This document shows positions 6,697 to 6,719 of a stretch of 6,719 nt of DNA, in pieces. The stretch lies in the NCBI GenBank assembly GCA_002306945.1, contig DBTH01000097.1, positions 17,796 to 24,514 on the forward strand. Reading direction: 5' to 3'. The position numbers and the translations under genes were made by a program. A model generated the notes under the pieces. It was not told the DNA's origin. It was given only the letters and a program-made list of their open reading frames with translations, and ran no database searches. This stretch comes from Methylacidiphilaceae bacterium UBA1321. Lineage in GTDB: Bacteria > Verrucomicrobiota > Verrucomicrobiia > Methylacidiphilales > UBA1321. Positions within the stretch are counted from its first letter, which is position 1. Every line of letters starts with the position of its first letter.

Positions 6697-6719
6697 CATG
6701 GAGGACTCCGTCCTCCATG
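6697..6719. repeat. Perfect 10-bp inverted repeat after the aminotransferase; candidate terminator or dispersed repeat
   Basis: CATGGAGGAC (6697-6706) and GTCCTCCATG (6710-6719) are exact reverse complements around a TCC loop, starting two bases after the aminotransferase stop codon. The right arm reaches the last base of the window, so the full repeat may be longer and any following T-tract is out of sight. The position suits an intrinsic terminator. The compact, near-palindromic form also suits a dispersed intergenic REP-like element. Confidence 0.6.

Noticed and set aside
1..6719. CRISPR array, tRNA/rRNA genes, transposase or phage genes, defence-system genes
   Set aside because: No regularly spaced repeats, RNA gene signatures, transposase motifs or known defence effectors were seen on reading both strands. 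The AAA+ gene is of MoxR type and does not by itself indicate a defence system.

Overview
The window looks like a GC-rich Gram-negative bacterial chromosome, most likely from the PVC superphylum (Verrucomicrobiota or a planctomycete-like relative). This is inferred from gene content: secreted DUF4159 proteins, PA14/PKD secreted proteins with helical repeats, and MoxR ATPases with an added FHA-type domain are typical there. No rRNA, tRNA or phylogenetic marker is present to confirm it. I see no mobile element, CRISPR array or RNA gene, and no gene-free stretch over 300 bases.

Left two thirds (1-4698, minus strand): three closely spaced genes, read right to left, form a probable operon. The first (4698-2413) encodes a secreted or periplasmic PA14 + PKD + TPR-like protein. 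The second (2367-850) encodes an exported protein with two tandem DUF4159 domains. The third (824 to the left edge, cut off) encodes a cytoplasmic MoxR-family AAA+ ATPase preceded by a degenerate FHA-like domain. The gaps are 45 and 25 bases. MoxR genes usually sit beside DUF58 and VWA-domain membrane-protein genes (Bat-type clusters), and DUF4159 proteins recur in such clusters. The rest of this system therefore probably lies beyond the left edge. Its function is not known; an envelope or periplasmic assembly or chaperone role is the best inference.

Middle (4699-4917): a divergent intergenic region. It holds a clear sigma-70-type promoter for the rightward genes, placed so close to the start codon that the mRNA should be almost leaderless. 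It also holds a good Shine-Dalgarno sequence for the leftward operon and weak inverted repeats that could be operators.

Right third (4918-6694, plus strand): an Lrp/AsnC-family regulator followed by a class I/II PLP-dependent aminotransferase, 106 bases apart. The pair resembles the AlaR/AlaT-type arrangement of a regulator next to the aminotransferase it controls. The spacer between them can form several hairpins, two of them mutually exclusive, the second ending just before the aminotransferase ribosome binding site. A perfect 10-bp inverted repeat follows the aminotransferase stop codon and runs into the window edge.
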